Source of the DNA: Haliscomenobacter sp.
GTDB taxonomy: Bacteria > Bacteroidota > Bacteroidia > Chitinophagales > Saprospiraceae
DNA length: 64,000 bases
Assembly (NCBI RefSeq): GCF_016718685.1
Contig: NZ_JADKCX010000144.1
Location: 1-64,000 of the forward strand
Reading direction: 5' to 3'
This document shows positions 39,121 to 48,385 of this stretch, in pieces. Made by a program: the position numbers and the translations under genes. The notes under the pieces were generated by a model. The model ran no database searches, had not been told where the DNA came from, and saw only the letters and a program-made list of their open reading frames with translations. Numbering within the stretch: the first letter of the stretch is position 1; each line of letters starts with the position of its first letter.

Positions 39121-40485
39121 TTACTTTTTCTTCAACTTCATCGCCACCGGATCCCAATTGATCACCTTCTGCGCAAAGTAACTCTCGTTGCAAGCCAGCG
39201 CCGGCCCCGCCGCACGGAATCCAACTTCTGGATCTTCAATCGTTCCCTGGCTACCTTTGCGGATGTTGTCAAAGAAATTCAGGAAGTGCAGGGCATGAGC
39301 GTCTTCCCCTTTGGGCGATTCATACTTGATTTCTTTGACTGGTTCGGCCTTGCGGGTATCTTCAGGATATTTGGCATCGTACTGTTTTACAAATTCCTTT
39401 TGGGTTTCCTCCGGGAAAGTGAAAAAACTGTCGTAACCGCCATAACCCGGTGCCTGGGCCAGTTTCTTTTTGGTCAGGGTTAGCCGACCATTGCCAAAGA
39501 GAATTTCTCCCTCATCCCCGATGATGCGGGTGCTGTTGTTGATGGACCCCGCATTGGCAAAATTGACGCGGTAAACCGCCTGAAATGCGCCATGCTGCGC
39601 CGTTTGGGGGTAATCCATCACCGAAACCAGTACATCGGGCACATCCCGACCATCTTTCCAATGGTACAACCCGCCGGAAGAGTAGATCCGCGTTGGGCCC
39701 ATTGAATTGGTGATGTAGTGGGTGCTGGTCAGGAGGTGAACAAACAAATCTCCGGCCACCCCGGTGCCATAGTCGCGGTAATTCCGCCAGCGGAAAAAGC
39801 GGGTGGCATCAAAAGGCCGCTTGGGCGCATTGCCCAGAAAGGTGTCCCAATCTACGGTAGTCGGCGAAGCATCCGGTGGAATGGAATAATTCCAGGCACC
39901 GATCGAGTTGAACCGGTCGCTGTTGGATTCCATGTAGTTGATGGCACCAATGTCTCCGGCAGCAATCATGCGCCGTGCTTCCGCCGCATCGGAGCCACTG
40001 ATGCGTTGGCTGCCTACCTGCATGGTTTTGCCCGATTTTTTCCAGGCTTCAATCACGCCTAAACCTTCCGAGATCTGTTTGACCATCGGTTTTTCGCAAT
40101 AGACGTGTTTGCCCGCGGCGAGTGCGTCGAGGGCAATCCGTCCGTGCCAGTGGTCGGAGGTGACGATGAGTACGGCGTCTACATCTTTTCTTTGCAAAAT
40201 CTCGCGGTAATCGCGGGTGACAAAAAGCTGGTTGCCGTAATCCGCCTTGGCGCGGTCGAGCCTTCCTTGGTACAAATCGGCTACCGCCACCAGTTCAACC
40301 CCGGGATCTTTGAGGGCAGAACGGGTATCGTAATGCCCTTGAATGCCCATGCCGATGGTGGCAATCCGGATCTTATCCGCCGGACTGGTTTTCATGTTTT
40401 TAATCAGGTGAAAAGGCTGAATGGCAGCAATAGGCGTGGCAATCGCCATTTGCTCCAGGAATTTCCTGCGTGCTATTTTTTTCAT
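39121..40485 (-). CDS. Gfo/Idh/MocA-family oxidoreductase with Tat-like signal
   Basis: The 454-residue NAD(P)-dependent dehydrogenase is likely exported folded. The N-terminus MKKIARRKFLEQMAIATPIA has a twin-arginine-like RRKFLEQ, although the core is short. The Rossmann domain starts IRIATIGMGIQGHYDTRSAL and shows VELVAVADLYQGRLDRAKAD, DAVLIVTSDHWHGRIALDAL and KHVYCEKPM, the Lys of which is catalytic in this family. The C-terminal alpha/beta domain contains GDLFVHLLTSTHYITN with a conserved His. Such enzymes in Bacteroidota often oxidise sugars or sugar acids; the substrate is not evident. The gene is intact and monocistronic. Confidence 0.87.
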   Translation of the reverse strand: MKKIARRKFLEQMAIATPIAAIQPFHLIKNMKTSPADKIRIATIGMGIQGHYDTRSALKDPGVELVAVADLYQGRLDRAKADYGNQLFVTRDYREILQRKDVDAVLIVTSDHWHGRIALDALAAGKHVYCEKPMVKQISEGLGVIEAWKKSGKTMQVGSQRISGSDAAEARRMIAAGDIGAINYMESNSDRFNSIGAWNYSIPPDASPTTVDWDTFLGNAPKRPFDATRFFRWRNYRDYGTGVAGDLFVHLLTSTHYITNSMGPTRIYSSGGLYHWKDGRDVPDVLVSVMDYPQTAQHGAFQAVYRVNFANAGSINNSTRIIGDEGEILFGNGRLTLTKKKLAQAPGYGGYDSFFTFPEETQKEFVKQYDAKYPEDTRKAEPVKEIKYESPKGEDAHALHFLNFFDNIRKGSQGTIEDPEVGFRAAGPALACNESYFAQKVINWDPVAMKLKKK

Positions 40486-40533
40486 CGCTTATCATTTTAG
40501 TAGGAAAGGCTAAGATGGGAATTTCTCCTGAAA

Positions 40534-40672
40534 AAGTTGAGGAGGTTTAGAAGGTTGAGAAGTTGAGACTGCCGCGAGCGCCAGACTAAAGCGACATAGT
40601 TGTCTTGTCAAAATCACTCAGATGTCGCTCGCGGTAGCCTCAACCTCCTCAACTTTCTCAACTCCTCAACTT
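40534..40672. repeat. CCGCGAGCGAC-type palindrome, copy 3
   Basis: Left arm units GTTGAGGAGG and GTTGAGAAGTTGAG precede ACTGCCGCGAGCGCC; the right arm has GTCGCTCGCGGTAGCC and TCAACCTCCTCAAC units. The centre shares AAGCGACATAGTTGTCTTGTCAAA with copy 2. It follows the 3' end of the porin-like gene and precedes the oxidoreductase gene on the same strand. Confidence 0.8.
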
Positions 40673-40674
40673 TC

Positions 40675-41295
40675 TTAATGCGCAATTCGTCTCCCCAAAG
40701 GCAATCCAATCCCCATACCCAACAAAGCACCTTCATTGTAGGCAGAGGCTTCTCCGGGCAACAGATCACTTAGCCCAAAATAATAGCGGAAATCGATTTG
40801 AATTTTTACCCCCTTTGTCGTGATACTTTCAATGCCCATGCCGGCGTAGGCGCCCAATTCCCAACGATTGATGCCCAGCTTTTCCCAGGGAATAATGGCT
40901 TGGTAGGTATGCCCGGATTCCTCAACGATGAATGCTTCTGCTTCAATGCCGTGTGAAATAGCTGGCCCAATCAATCCAAAAAATCGAAATTCTTCGAAAT
41001 TGACGCTCATCTTCCAAAAAGCACTGAGCTCAAATGCGCCAATTAGTGGTTGATAGTAATAAGCGGCACCGGAGATGGGATTGCGGATAGAGAAATTTTC
41101 GCGGCGAACGTAGCCCAATTCAACTTGTTGGGCAATGTTTTTCTTTTCTATACTGCCTTGCAAAACCCCACGAACTTGTAAGTTTCTTGGCCACCCAGAG
41201 CCGTTTAATCCAAGAAAAGTCAAGGTTTGACCAGACAGCAACGCCATTTGAAAAAAAAGAAACAAGGTCGTCAAAGCGGCGTACAAATGGTTCAT
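40675..41295 (-). CDS. Exported outer-membrane barrel-like protein, unknown function
   Basis: The 206-residue product has a signal peptide (AALTTLFLFFQMALLSGQ) followed by a pattern of amphipathic beta strands: NLQVRGVLQGSIEKKNIAQQ, VELGYVRRENFSIRNPI, AFELSAFWKMSVNFEEFRFF, WELGAYAGMGIESITTKGV and IQIDFRYYFGLSDLLPGEA. It ends GLPLGRRIAH, without the usual terminal aromatic residue. The overall look is that of a PorT/OmpW-like barrel. No specific family is recognised. It is a single gene flanked by palindromic repeats on both sides. Confidence 0.6.
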   Translation of the reverse strand: MNHLYAALTTLFLFFQMALLSGQTLTFLGLNGSGWPRNLQVRGVLQGSIEKKNIAQQVELGYVRRENFSIRNPISGAAYYYQPLIGAFELSAFWKMSVNFEEFRFFGLIGPAISHGIEAEAFIVEESGHTYQAIIPWEKLGINRWELGAYAGMGIESITTKGVKIQIDFRYYFGLSDLLPGEASAYNEGALLGMGIGLPLGRRIAH

Positions 41296-41349
41296 GGGAT
41301 ATGAATTGTGGGTGTATAGCTTTACAACGCAGCCGGGGGAAGCTTATTT

Positions 41350-41490
41350 TGAGGGGTTGAGTGTAAGTTGAATGTTGTAGGGTTGAAGAGGGTTGATAGG
41401 GACTTCTGCTTAGGGACTGTTCTGCTCTTTTTCAAACCTAAACATTTCAACCATTTTCATTTCTCATCAACCCTTTCAACCTCATCAACC
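41350..41490. repeat. GTTGAA-arm palindrome after kbl
   Basis: Left arm GGGGTTGAGTGTAAGTTGAA and GGGTTGAAGAGGGTTGATAGG pairs imperfectly with TCATCAACCCTTTCAACCTC and ATCAACCCTC on the right. The centre differs from all other copies. It lies downstream of kbl and upstream of the barrel-like gene, both on the minus strand. Confidence 0.65.
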
Positions 41491-41491
41491 C

Positions 41492-42670
41492 TCAATTCAA
41501 ACCCCACCCCACACTCGTAAATGCAGCCACGGCCTTTTCCAAATGTTCCAACTCATGGGCGGCAGAAAGTTGTACCCTGATCCGCGCTTTACCCTGAGGT
41601 ACGACCGGGAAGAAAAATCCAATCACATAAATGCCTTCATCCAGGAGGCGTGCGGCAAACTGTTGCGCCAGTTTGGCATCGTACAACATAATCGGCACAA
41701 TGGGGTGTTCACCGGGGATAATGTCAAAACCGGCTGCAGTCATGGCTGTACGGAAATATTTGGTATTGACCTCCAGTTTATCCCGTAAGGCAGTAGAACT
41801 ACTCAAGAGTTCCAACACTTTGACAGAAGCTCCAGCAATAGCGGGGGCCAGGGTATTGGAAAACAAATAAGGCCGGGAACGCTGCCGCAATACCTCTACA
41901 ATTTCTTTGCGAGAGGCGGTAAATCCACCCGAAGCACCGCCCAGTGCTTTGCCAAAAGTGCCGGTGATGATGTCGACCCGTCCCATGACGTTGCGGTATT
42001 CGTGGGTCCCTCGTCCAGTTTTGCCCAAAAAGCCGGAGGCATGGCATTCGTCGATCATGACCATGGCGTTGTGTTTTTCGGCCAAATCGCAAATTTTGTC
42101 CAATTGCGCAATCGTGCCATCCATCGAAAAAGCTCCATCGGTAGAGATCAGGATGCGGCGCGCCCCGGCAACTTCACGGAGTTTGTCCTCCAGGTCATTC
42201 ATGTCGTTGTGCTTGTAACGGTGGCGCTGAGCTTTGCACAAACGGATGCCATCAATGATGGACGCGTGGTTCAATTCGTCAGAAATGATGGCGTCTTCTG
42301 CACCCAAAAGGGGTTCAAACAAACCACCATTGGCATCAAAGGCAGCTGCGTACAAAATGGTATCTTCGGTACCCAGGAATTCCGATATTTTTGCTTCTAA
42401 TTCCTTGTGAATGTCTTGGGTGCCACAAATAAAGCGCACGGAAGACATGCCAAATCCATGGGTGTCGATGGCCTCTTTGGCTGCCTTGATCACGTCTGGA
42501 TGCGCCGAAAGCCCCAGGTAATTGTTGGCGCAAAAATTGAGCACTTCATTGCCCGTGTTCAATTCAATTTCGGCACCTTGTGGACTGGTGATGATGCGTT
42601 CGGACTTGAAAAGGCCCGCTTCACGCAGGTCTTGAAGTTCTTGAGTTAAAGCGTTTTTTACTGTATACAT
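41492..42670 (-). CDS. kbl: Glycine C-acetyltransferase (2-amino-3-ketobutyrate CoA ligase)
   Basis: Kbl, a PLP enzyme of the alpha-oxoamine synthase family, splits 2-amino-3-ketobutyrate with CoA into glycine and acetyl-CoA. The 392-residue protein is full length and shows NFCANNYLGLSAHPDVIKAA, RFICGTQDIHKELE, DELNHASIIDGIRLC, STDGAFSMDGTIAQLDKIC, DECHASGFLGKTGRGTHEY and GTFGKALGGASGGF, whose Lys binds PLP. The substrate is made by the threonine dehydrogenase encoded 138 bp upstream on the same strand, so the two genes form a threonine-to-glycine pathway, with a palindromic repeat between them. Confidence 0.95.
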   Translation of the reverse strand: MYTVKNALTQELQDLREAGLFKSERIITSPQGAEIELNTGNEVLNFCANNYLGLSAHPDVIKAAKEAIDTHGFGMSSVRFICGTQDIHKELEAKISEFLGTEDTILYAAAFDANGGLFEPLLGAEDAIISDELNHASIIDGIRLCKAQRHRYKHNDMNDLEDKLREVAGARRILISTDGAFSMDGTIAQLDKICDLAEKHNAMVMIDECHASGFLGKTGRGTHEYRNVMGRVDIITGTFGKALGGASGGFTASRKEIVEVLRQRSRPYLFSNTLAPAIAGASVKVLELLSSSTALRDKLEVNTKYFRTAMTAAGFDIIPGEHPIVPIMLYDAKLAQQFAARLLDEGIYVIGFFFPVVPQGKARIRVQLSAAHELEHLEKAVAAFTSVGWGLN

Positions 42671-42675
42671 TGGTG

Positions 42676-42829
42676 GAAAGTTGAAAAGTTGAAGAGTTGA
42701 AGAGTTGAAAAAAGTTGAAGAGTTTATAGTTGAAAAGTTTTCGAAAGTGCAAGGTTGGGGCGCTGATTTCGAATTACCGAAAACTTTCTCACCCTAACTC
42801 TCAACCCCTCAACTCCTCAACTTCTCAAC
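42676..42829. repeat. GTTGAA-arm palindrome between tdh and kbl
   Basis: The left arm is a run of GTTGAAAAGTTGAAGAGTTG units. The right arm reads CTCAACCCCTCAACTCCTC and TTCTCAACC. The inner part pairs GAAAGTTTTC-like sequences (AAGTTTTCGAAAGTG with CCGAAAACTTTC). Its right end overlaps the tdh stop region. It separates two genes of one pathway on the same strand and may attenuate or stabilise the transcript. Confidence 0.65.
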
Positions 42830-43768
42830 CAAATAGGTTTCTTGCAAGTGGCTAAGCATATCCGTAGTCATGCGCGCCAAATCAAACTGAGGTTGCCATT
42901 TCCAGTCAGCACGGGCCGCTTGGTCATCGATACTTTGTGGCCAGGAATCGGCAATGGTTTGCCGGAAATCGGGGGCGTATGAGATGCTGAAAGTGGGGAT
43001 ATGTCGTTGAATTTCGGCAGTGATTTCAGCAGGAGTGAAAGATACCCCTGCCAAATTGTAGCTGGTGCGCACGCTCAGTTGATCGCTTGGGGCATCCATC
43101 AGCTGCAATACCCCCTGGATGGCATCGTCCATGTACAACATGGGCAAACGGGTGTCATCGCGCAAAAAACAACTGAAGGATTCTCCCAATACGGCTTTGT
43201 GGTAAATGTCAACGGCATAATCGGTCGTACCTCCTCCGGGCAAAGACTGATAACCAATGATGCCTGGAAAACGCACCGAACGCACGTCGATTCCGTATTT
43301 GAGGTGGTAGTATTGACACCAGTTTTCGCCCGCAGCCTTACTGATGCCGTATACGGTAGTGGGTTGAGTAATGGTTTCCTGGGGCGTGTTTTGTTTGGGT
43401 GTATTCGGGCCAAATGCAGCAATAGAACTGGGGAAAAACACCTTGAGTTTGTGCTCTTTGGCAACATCCAGGACGTTGAACAAACTGTCCATATTGATGT
43501 CCCAGGCAATTTTGGGGTTTTGCTCCCCTCGCGCGGACAAAATGGCGGCCAGATGATAAATCTGGGTAACCCGGTAACGCTTTACCAGTTCATGCAGTCG
43601 ATTGCCATTGAGGACGTCCAGGAGTTCGAAAGGGCCCTCGCCAAGTTCGGCGCTACGGATGTCGGTGGCCAGGACGGCGTTGGCTCCATAGGCTTGTCTA
43701 AGTGCTTTAGACAATACCGAGCCGATCTGCCCACCGGCACCGGTAATCAGGATGGTTTTTTTGGTCAT
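42809..43768 (-). CDS. tdh: L-threonine 3-dehydrogenase, epimerase (short-chain) type
   Basis: This NAD-dependent enzyme oxidises L-threonine to 2-amino-3-ketobutyrate and belongs to the UDP-galactose-epimerase-like SDR group, not to the zinc-dependent form. The 319-residue protein has TILITGAGGQIGSVLSKALR, IYHLAAILSARGEQNPKIAW, VFFPSSIAAFGPNTPKQNTP (Ser of the catalytic triad) and TTVYGISKAAGENWCQYYHL (Tyr and Lys). RSVRFPGIIGYQSLPGGGTT is a hallmark of this TDH type. kbl lies directly downstream, confirming the role. Confidence 0.92.
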   Translation of the reverse strand: MTKKTILITGAGGQIGSVLSKALRQAYGANAVLATDIRSAELGEGPFELLDVLNGNRLHELVKRYRVTQIYHLAAILSARGEQNPKIAWDINMDSLFNVLDVAKEHKLKVFFPSSIAAFGPNTPKQNTPQETITQPTTVYGISKAAGENWCQYYHLKYGIDVRSVRFPGIIGYQSLPGGGTTDYAVDIYHKAVLGESFSCFLRDDTRLPMLYMDDAIQGVLQLMDAPSDQLSVRTSYNLAGVSFTPAEITAEIQRHIPTFSISYAPDFRQTIADSWPQSIDDQAARADWKWQPQFDLARMTTDMLSHLQETYLVEKLRS

Positions 43769-43865
43769 TTTGGTTAGGCTTGTTTACGCCAAAAGACTTG
43801 AGCCAGGCAGTATCTCCTGGTCGCATGTCTGTGGATATTTTAGCAAAGGTAGGATGTGGCGGGCG

Positions 43866-44300
43866 TTATGGCAAGTCTTCTAAGATGGTATATTCTTGAT
43901 TTTCGACATCAATTTTGCAGATATAAGAGGTTTCGCCATTGCTCATCATCAGGTGGGGAACCCGCAATTGCATGTTGTAAACGGCCATTTGGTGAAAAAC
44001 ATCGGCACTCAAGGAGATTTCGGGGGCTTTACATTCGATCAACAAGAAAGGCTGCATGTCTTGATCAAATACCAAAATATCACAACGTTTGGAGAGCCCA
44101 TTGACTTTGATGCCCCGTTCAATGGCGATGCGGTTGCGGTTGTAGCCTTTCTCTTGCACTAAATATTGGACAATCAGCTGCCGAACCAGTTCTTCGGGCA
44201 GTAAAACCAGCCATTTTTTGCGAATGGGATCAAAAATGTAGCGCTTTTGATCTTGTTTTTTGATTTGTAGCGACTCGGAGAAGGGCAGAAAGTTGATCAT
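43866..44300 (-). CDS. Type I restriction HsdR-N-like PD-(D/E)XK domain protein
   Basis: The 144-residue protein is a conserved Bacteroidota family annotated as restriction-enzyme R-subunit N-terminal domain. It shows KRYIFDPIRKKWLVLLPEEL, VRQLIVQYLVQEKGYNRNRI and the nuclease core RCDILVFDQDMQPFLLIECK, with Asp, Glu and Lys of the PD-(D/E)XK motif present, then FHQMAVYNMQLRVPHLMMSN. It is a stand-alone domain and no hsdM, hsdS or helicase is near, so it is unlikely to be part of an active restriction system. Its cellular role is unknown. It is complete and has its own upstream gap. Confidence 0.82.
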   Translation of the reverse strand: MINFLPFSESLQIKKQDQKRYIFDPIRKKWLVLLPEELVRQLIVQYLVQEKGYNRNRIAIERGIKVNGLSKRCDILVFDQDMQPFLLIECKAPEISLSADVFHQMAVYNMQLRVPHLMMSNGETSYICKIDVENQEYTILEDLP

Positions 44301-44318
44301 ATGACTTTAAAATTCGAG

Positions 44319-44406
44319 TAATTTGATATTGTAAACAAAATTCCCCCGGGCACCTCGGCTCCGCTCGGCGACCGGGGGAATTTTGTTTACTCCAATATCA
44401 AATTAC
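44319..44406. terminator. Long palindrome with CGAGCGGAGCCGAGGTGC loop
   Basis: GTAATTTGATATTG and GTAAACAAAATTCCCCCGG pair with CCGGGGGAATTTTGTTTAC and CAATATCAAATTAC, giving a stem of over 30 bp. The loop holds GCACCTCGGCTCCGCTCGGCGA, the core also found at 56450. It overlaps the stop codon of the Omp28-like gene and lies upstream of the HsdR-N-like gene, so it can end the former transcript. Confidence 0.8.
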
Positions 44407-45467
44407 TGCACAACAGCCTGCCGTGTGGCAAACTGGCCATCGACCTGTAAACGTACAAAATACAGGCCTTTGCTGTTCAATTGTTGGCGATTGAGTTGGA
44501 ATTGGTGTTTACCTGCTGATAAACTGCCCCGGAAAATAGTGGCCACTACCTGGCCCTGGACGTTATACGCTTGAACCAAAACCTGTTTGCCAGCTTTTGG
44601 CAAGTTGAAATTGAGCACGGCCTGGTTGCTGATCACGTTTGGAGCAACATTGAAACCCGCTTTCAATTCCTGGTTTTCACGTACACCTACGGTCACTGAT
44701 TTCACCTGATCGGTCCAGTTGGAGTTGACCATGGTATAGGCGTTGCCATTTTTTTGCCAAATGATACTGGCAATAATAACGTTTTCGGGGAGTATGGTAG
44801 TGGGCAAGGTGTATTTTGTGGTCGTAACTTTAAAAAAGCCACTCGACATGGTGCCATTGCCTACTTCAAAACCAAATTCACTGGTACCAAAATGGCTGCG
44901 CAGTACATTGAGGTGATCGGCCATGCTCCCGCGATTGGACTGCTGGGCAATCACTGATTTTTCAATCAAATAAATACCGGTATAAAACTCACCAGTTGCG
45001 GTTTTGAAAAACTCGGTTTTGGCACTTACTTCCAATTCTCGCTTGGCGGTATTGTAATTGACCACTAGACCCGTTTGAGCCGTAGGCGTACCTGCAACTG
45101 CAAAGTTGTCCACCTGCTTTTGCATTTCAGTGCTTGTTTTGGCATCCCCTTCTCCAATCAACTTGGTGTTGAAAAAAAAGTAGGGTTGGTAAAATACGGG
45201 TTCGTAAACGTTCAGAATTTTTTCGGCAGTGGCGCTGTAGAGGCGACTACTGGTACTGCGGTGAGCCACCATTACCAGGGATTTGGTGCTCAAATCGTCA
45301 ACCATTTTTTTATACGTATCCCAGGCTTCTGCTCCGCAGAAAGGGCACCAGGTGGCGGCAAGTTTGGTCACTACACCACGTTGTGTTTTGGGCACAGTAA
45401 TGTTTTGGGCTTGAATATTGCTTGCTGCAAAGCCCAAAATCAATAATAGGTAGATCGTCTTTTTCAT
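44403..45467 (-). CDS. Omp28-related secreted protein with thioredoxin-like motif and T9SS sorting domain
   Basis: The 354-residue protein has a signal peptide (TIYLLLILGFAASNIQAQ), then a thioredoxin-like segment TKLAATWCPFCGAEAWDTYK with a CxxC, and VMVAHRSTSSRLYSA. The middle matches Omp28-related proteins (FFFNTKLIGEGDAKTSTEMQ, FYTGIYLIEKSVIAQQSNRG). The C-terminal 75 residues form a type A T9SS sorting domain (VLVQAYNVQGQVVATIFRGS, GLYFVRLQVDGQFATRQAVV). It is expected on the cell surface or outside, perhaps in thiol chemistry; that role is inferred. It follows tilS by 48 bp on the same strand, so it may share a transcript. Confidence 0.83.
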   Translation of the reverse strand: MKKTIYLLLILGFAASNIQAQNITVPKTQRGVVTKLAATWCPFCGAEAWDTYKKMVDDLSTKSLVMVAHRSTSSRLYSATAEKILNVYEPVFYQPYFFFNTKLIGEGDAKTSTEMQKQVDNFAVAGTPTAQTGLVVNYNTAKRELEVSAKTEFFKTATGEFYTGIYLIEKSVIAQQSNRGSMADHLNVLRSHFGTSEFGFEVGNGTMSSGFFKVTTTKYTLPTTILPENVIIASIIWQKNGNAYTMVNSNWTDQVKSVTVGVRENQELKAGFNVAPNVISNQAVLNFNLPKAGKQVLVQAYNVQGQVVATIFRGSLSAGKHQFQLNRQQLNSKGLYFVRLQVDGQFATRQAVVQ

Positions 45468-45515
45468 AATCGGTAGGTTGGATGTTAATTACATTCCAAA
45501 ATTAGTTTATTCTGT

Positions 45516-46866
45516 TCAAAATTGCATCAGGGGTGAAATATTGATCCTGGCAAATTGGGTGGTGCTTTCACGAATTTTGAACCGATCATCGACCCGAAAA
45601 CCGACCACCCAAATGATGCGTCCATCCCCATTTACGAGTAACCAAATGCGCTCTTTGGCAAAACGATCAATTTTTTCATCGGTGAAATAATCCTGGATTT
45701 TCTTAGGTTTTCCGGCCATTCCAAGCGGGTAAAAGGAGTCACCATGCTGCCAATGACGCAGTTGCAAGGGAAACTGCAATGCGCTGCCATCTACCCAGGC
45801 GATATCGGGTTGATTGGGAATCGGCATAGGGATTTTCGAATATATGGAAAATGTTATTTTTTGTCCGTGTAGCGACAGGCTCAATTCGCCTTCAGGCCAA
45901 AGTATAGCTTCCTCATGCAGAGGGGTTTGGGCTTCGATGATCAATTTGCCTTGGTGCAGGAGCGCTTTATGGGTTTTGCTCAAAAAAAGTTTGCCCTGTT
46001 TTTGTGCCAATACCGCGTCATTGATCCCGGCAATTTGTTCTGCGCCAAAGCCAAATGACTGCAACCAATGGAAAAGCAGGGTGTGTAGCGCCGGGTGGTT
46101 CTGGATCGTATCCAGCTCAATGGTATGACGATATGCATCGCTGTGCCAGGTATTGAGTTTAAGTTGAGCAGCTTCCTGCTCAAACCAGGCATAAATCTGT
46201 TGCCAGTAGACCATGTTGCGCTTAACGGTCTGTTCCAAAGAGGGGATTGAGTTTTTGCAGCCCCGGCACGACCTGGTGCCGAATCCAGTTGCGGGCATAC
46301 CCCACCTGGGCGTTACTGGCGTCTTCCCGATGGACCAATTGTTCCTGGTCATAATAGGCATCGATGGACTTGCGGGTAGCAAACAACAAAGGACGGATCA
46401 CCCGGCCATTGATAGCCGGAATACCCAGATTTCCTTTGATTCCGCTGCCTTTGGCCAGGTTGTAGAGGATGGTTTCAACCGTATCATTGAGGTGATGCGC
46501 GGTGACAATGTAATCCAGGTTATGGGTAGCACGGGTTTGCTCCAGCCAGGTGTAGCGGATGGTTCGGGCTGCCATTTGGGTCGACAGCTTGTGCTGGGCA
46601 CCGTAAGCTTTGGTGTCGGCGAGCATAGTGAAACATTCCACCTCGCAGCGTTTGGCCAGAGCTTTTACAAAACGTTCGTCTCCATCAGATTCTTCTCCCC
46701 GCAACTGAAAATTGATGTGGGCAATGGCAAAAGGAATACCCGAGCAATAGAACAAATCGGCCAACACGACCGAGTCTTTTCCTCCACTTACCGCCAGCAG
46801 GAATTGATAGTTGCTGGGCAAATCTCCGATCAGTTTGGTCAAATATTCCTGAAATTCTTTCAACAT
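45516..46866 (-). CDS. tilS: tRNA(Ile)-lysidine synthase, one frameshift
   Basis: TilS attaches lysine to C34 of tRNA-Ile(CAU), making it read AUA; it is usually essential. The N-terminal N-type ATP-pyrophosphatase domain shows the PP-loop LLAVSGGKDSVVLADLFY, then IAHINFQLRGEESDGDERFV, AARTIRYTWLEQ, VTAHHLNDTVETILYNL and RPLLFATRKSIDAYY. The frame breaks near 46240 after LQKLNPLF/NSIPSLEQ, and the central and C-terminal TilS domains follow (LRHWQHGDSFYPLGMAGKPK, KKIQDYFTDEKIDRFAKERI). Combined length is normal at about 450. Because the gene is normally essential, the break is most likely a sequence error. Confidence 0.92.
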
Positions 46867-46997
46867 GGCTCAAATGCTGGGATTTGAATCGTACCCAACG
46901 GGACAAATTTCGTCAGAACCTTTGAATTTGGAAAAAAATTACATTTTGGCGTAAACTAGCCCCCAAGCCTTTTGTTGTACTTTCAGGTTTTTAACCA

Positions 46998-48365
46998 ATG
47001 ACCATGAAGAGAAGAGCAATTGTGTGGTTTCGTCAGGATTTGCGTTTGCACGACAATGAAGCGTTGCAAGATGCTTTGCGCAATGCTTACGAAGTAATCC
47101 CGGTCTACATTTTTGATGAACGCACATTCAAAGGAAAAACTTCTTTTGGATTCCCTAAAACCGGAAAATATCGTGCGCAATTCATCATCGAGTCGGTAGC
47201 AGATTTACGTCATTCCTTGCGCAAACTCAATAGTGAGTTGATCGTGCGGGTGGGGAAAACGGAAGACATTCTTTTTGCTATGGCGAAAGAATGTAAAACC
47301 AGCTGGATTTTTTGCAACCGCGAACGAACCGCAGAGGAAGCCAGGATACAAGATGAGTTGGAAAACAGGCTCTGGAGCATTGGCCAGGAGATGCGTTACA
47401 ACCGGGGCAAAATGTTGTATTACACCGCAGATTTACCTTTTCCCATCCAACATACGCCCGATGTTTTTACGCAGTTTCGCAAAGAAGTAGAACGGATAGT
47501 CCCCGTTAGAGAACCTCTGCCCAAACCCGACCGAACCTTTAATCCACTTTCCTTTGAATTTCCAGCAGGTGATATCCCTACGTTGGAAGACTTGGGTCAT
47601 GATGAAGATGACTTTACCGCTCCTGACCCAAGAGTGGTACTTTCATTTAAGGGAGGCGAAACGGAAGGCATCAAACGATTGCAGTATTATTTGTGGGAAA
47701 CGAACCTGATCAAGAATTACAAGGAGACCCGCAACGGTTTGTTGGGGGGCGATTATTCTTCCAAGCTTAGTCCCTGGCTTGCACAGGGTTGTCTTTCGCC
47801 AAAATTGATCTACCACGAATTGAAAAAATACGAGGCTCAGCGTGGTGCCAATGAATCGACCTATTGGTTGTTTTTTGAACTGCTCTGGCGGGATTTTTTC
47901 CGGTTTATGGGTAAAAAACACGGCAATAAAATTTTTCAAATTGGGGGCACTCGGGGGCAGGCCGATCCGCGTTGGACTGAAAACCCGCAGGTCTTGCAAA
48001 AATGGATCGAAGGGGCCACAGGAGTACCTTTCATTGATGCCAATATGCTGGAGCTGAAATACACCGGATTTATGTCCAACCGGGGCCGGCAGAATGTGGC
48101 CAGTTTTTTGGTGAAAGACCTCAACATCAATTGGCAAATGGGTGCCGAATACTTCGAATCTACCCTGATCGACTACGATGCGTGCAGCAATTGGGGCAAC
48201 TGGAATTACATCGCCGGCGTGGGGTCAGACCCTCGGGAGGATCGATATTTCAATACCCTGACTCAGGCCAAACGTTACGACCCACATGGGGATTACGTCA
48301 AACACTGGTTGCCCGAGTTGGCAGATATACCTGCAGATAAGGTACACGAATCGGAGCTAATGTAA
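46998..48365 (+). CDS. DASH-family cryptochrome/photolyase
   Basis: This 455-residue flavoprotein repairs cyclobutane dimers, mainly in single-stranded or looped DNA, and binds FAD and a folate antenna. The N-terminal domain begins RRAIVWFRQDLRLHDNEAL and reads VIPVYIFDERTFKG, GFPKTGKYRAQFIIESVADL, the DASH hallmark. The FAD domain shows SSKLSPWLAQGCLSPKLIYH, TYWLFFELLWRDFFRFMGKK, GTGVPFIDANM-like ATGVPFIDANMLELKYTGFM, SNRGRQNVASFLVKDLNINW and YDACSNWGNWNYIAGVGSDP. It is intact. Start could also be MKRRA six bases later. It is divergent from tilS and stands alone. Confidence 0.93.
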   Translation: MTMKRRAIVWFRQDLRLHDNEALQDALRNAYEVIPVYIFDERTFKGKTSFGFPKTGKYRAQFIIESVADLRHSLRKLNSELIVRVGKTEDILFAMAKECKTSWIFCNRERTAEEARIQDELENRLWSIGQEMRYNRGKMLYYTADLPFPIQHTPDVFTQFRKEVERIVPVREPLPKPDRTFNPLSFEFPAGDIPTLEDLGHDEDDFTAPDPRVVLSFKGGETEGIKRLQYYLWETNLIKNYKETRNGLLGGDYSSKLSPWLAQGCLSPKLIYHELKKYEAQRGANESTYWLFFELLWRDFFRFMGKKHGNKIFQIGGTRGQADPRWTENPQVLQKWIEGATGVPFIDANMLELKYTGFMSNRGRQNVASFLVKDLNINWQMGAEYFESTLIDYDACSNWGNWNYIAGVGSDPREDRYFNTLTQAKRYDPHGDYVKHWLPELADIPADKVHESELM

Positions 48366-48385
48366 ACATGCACTTAAACGTTTGT

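Noticed and set aside
43866..44300. HsdR-N-like protein as evidence for a type I restriction system
   Set aside because: No methylase, specificity or helicase gene is nearby; it is a known stand-alone domain.
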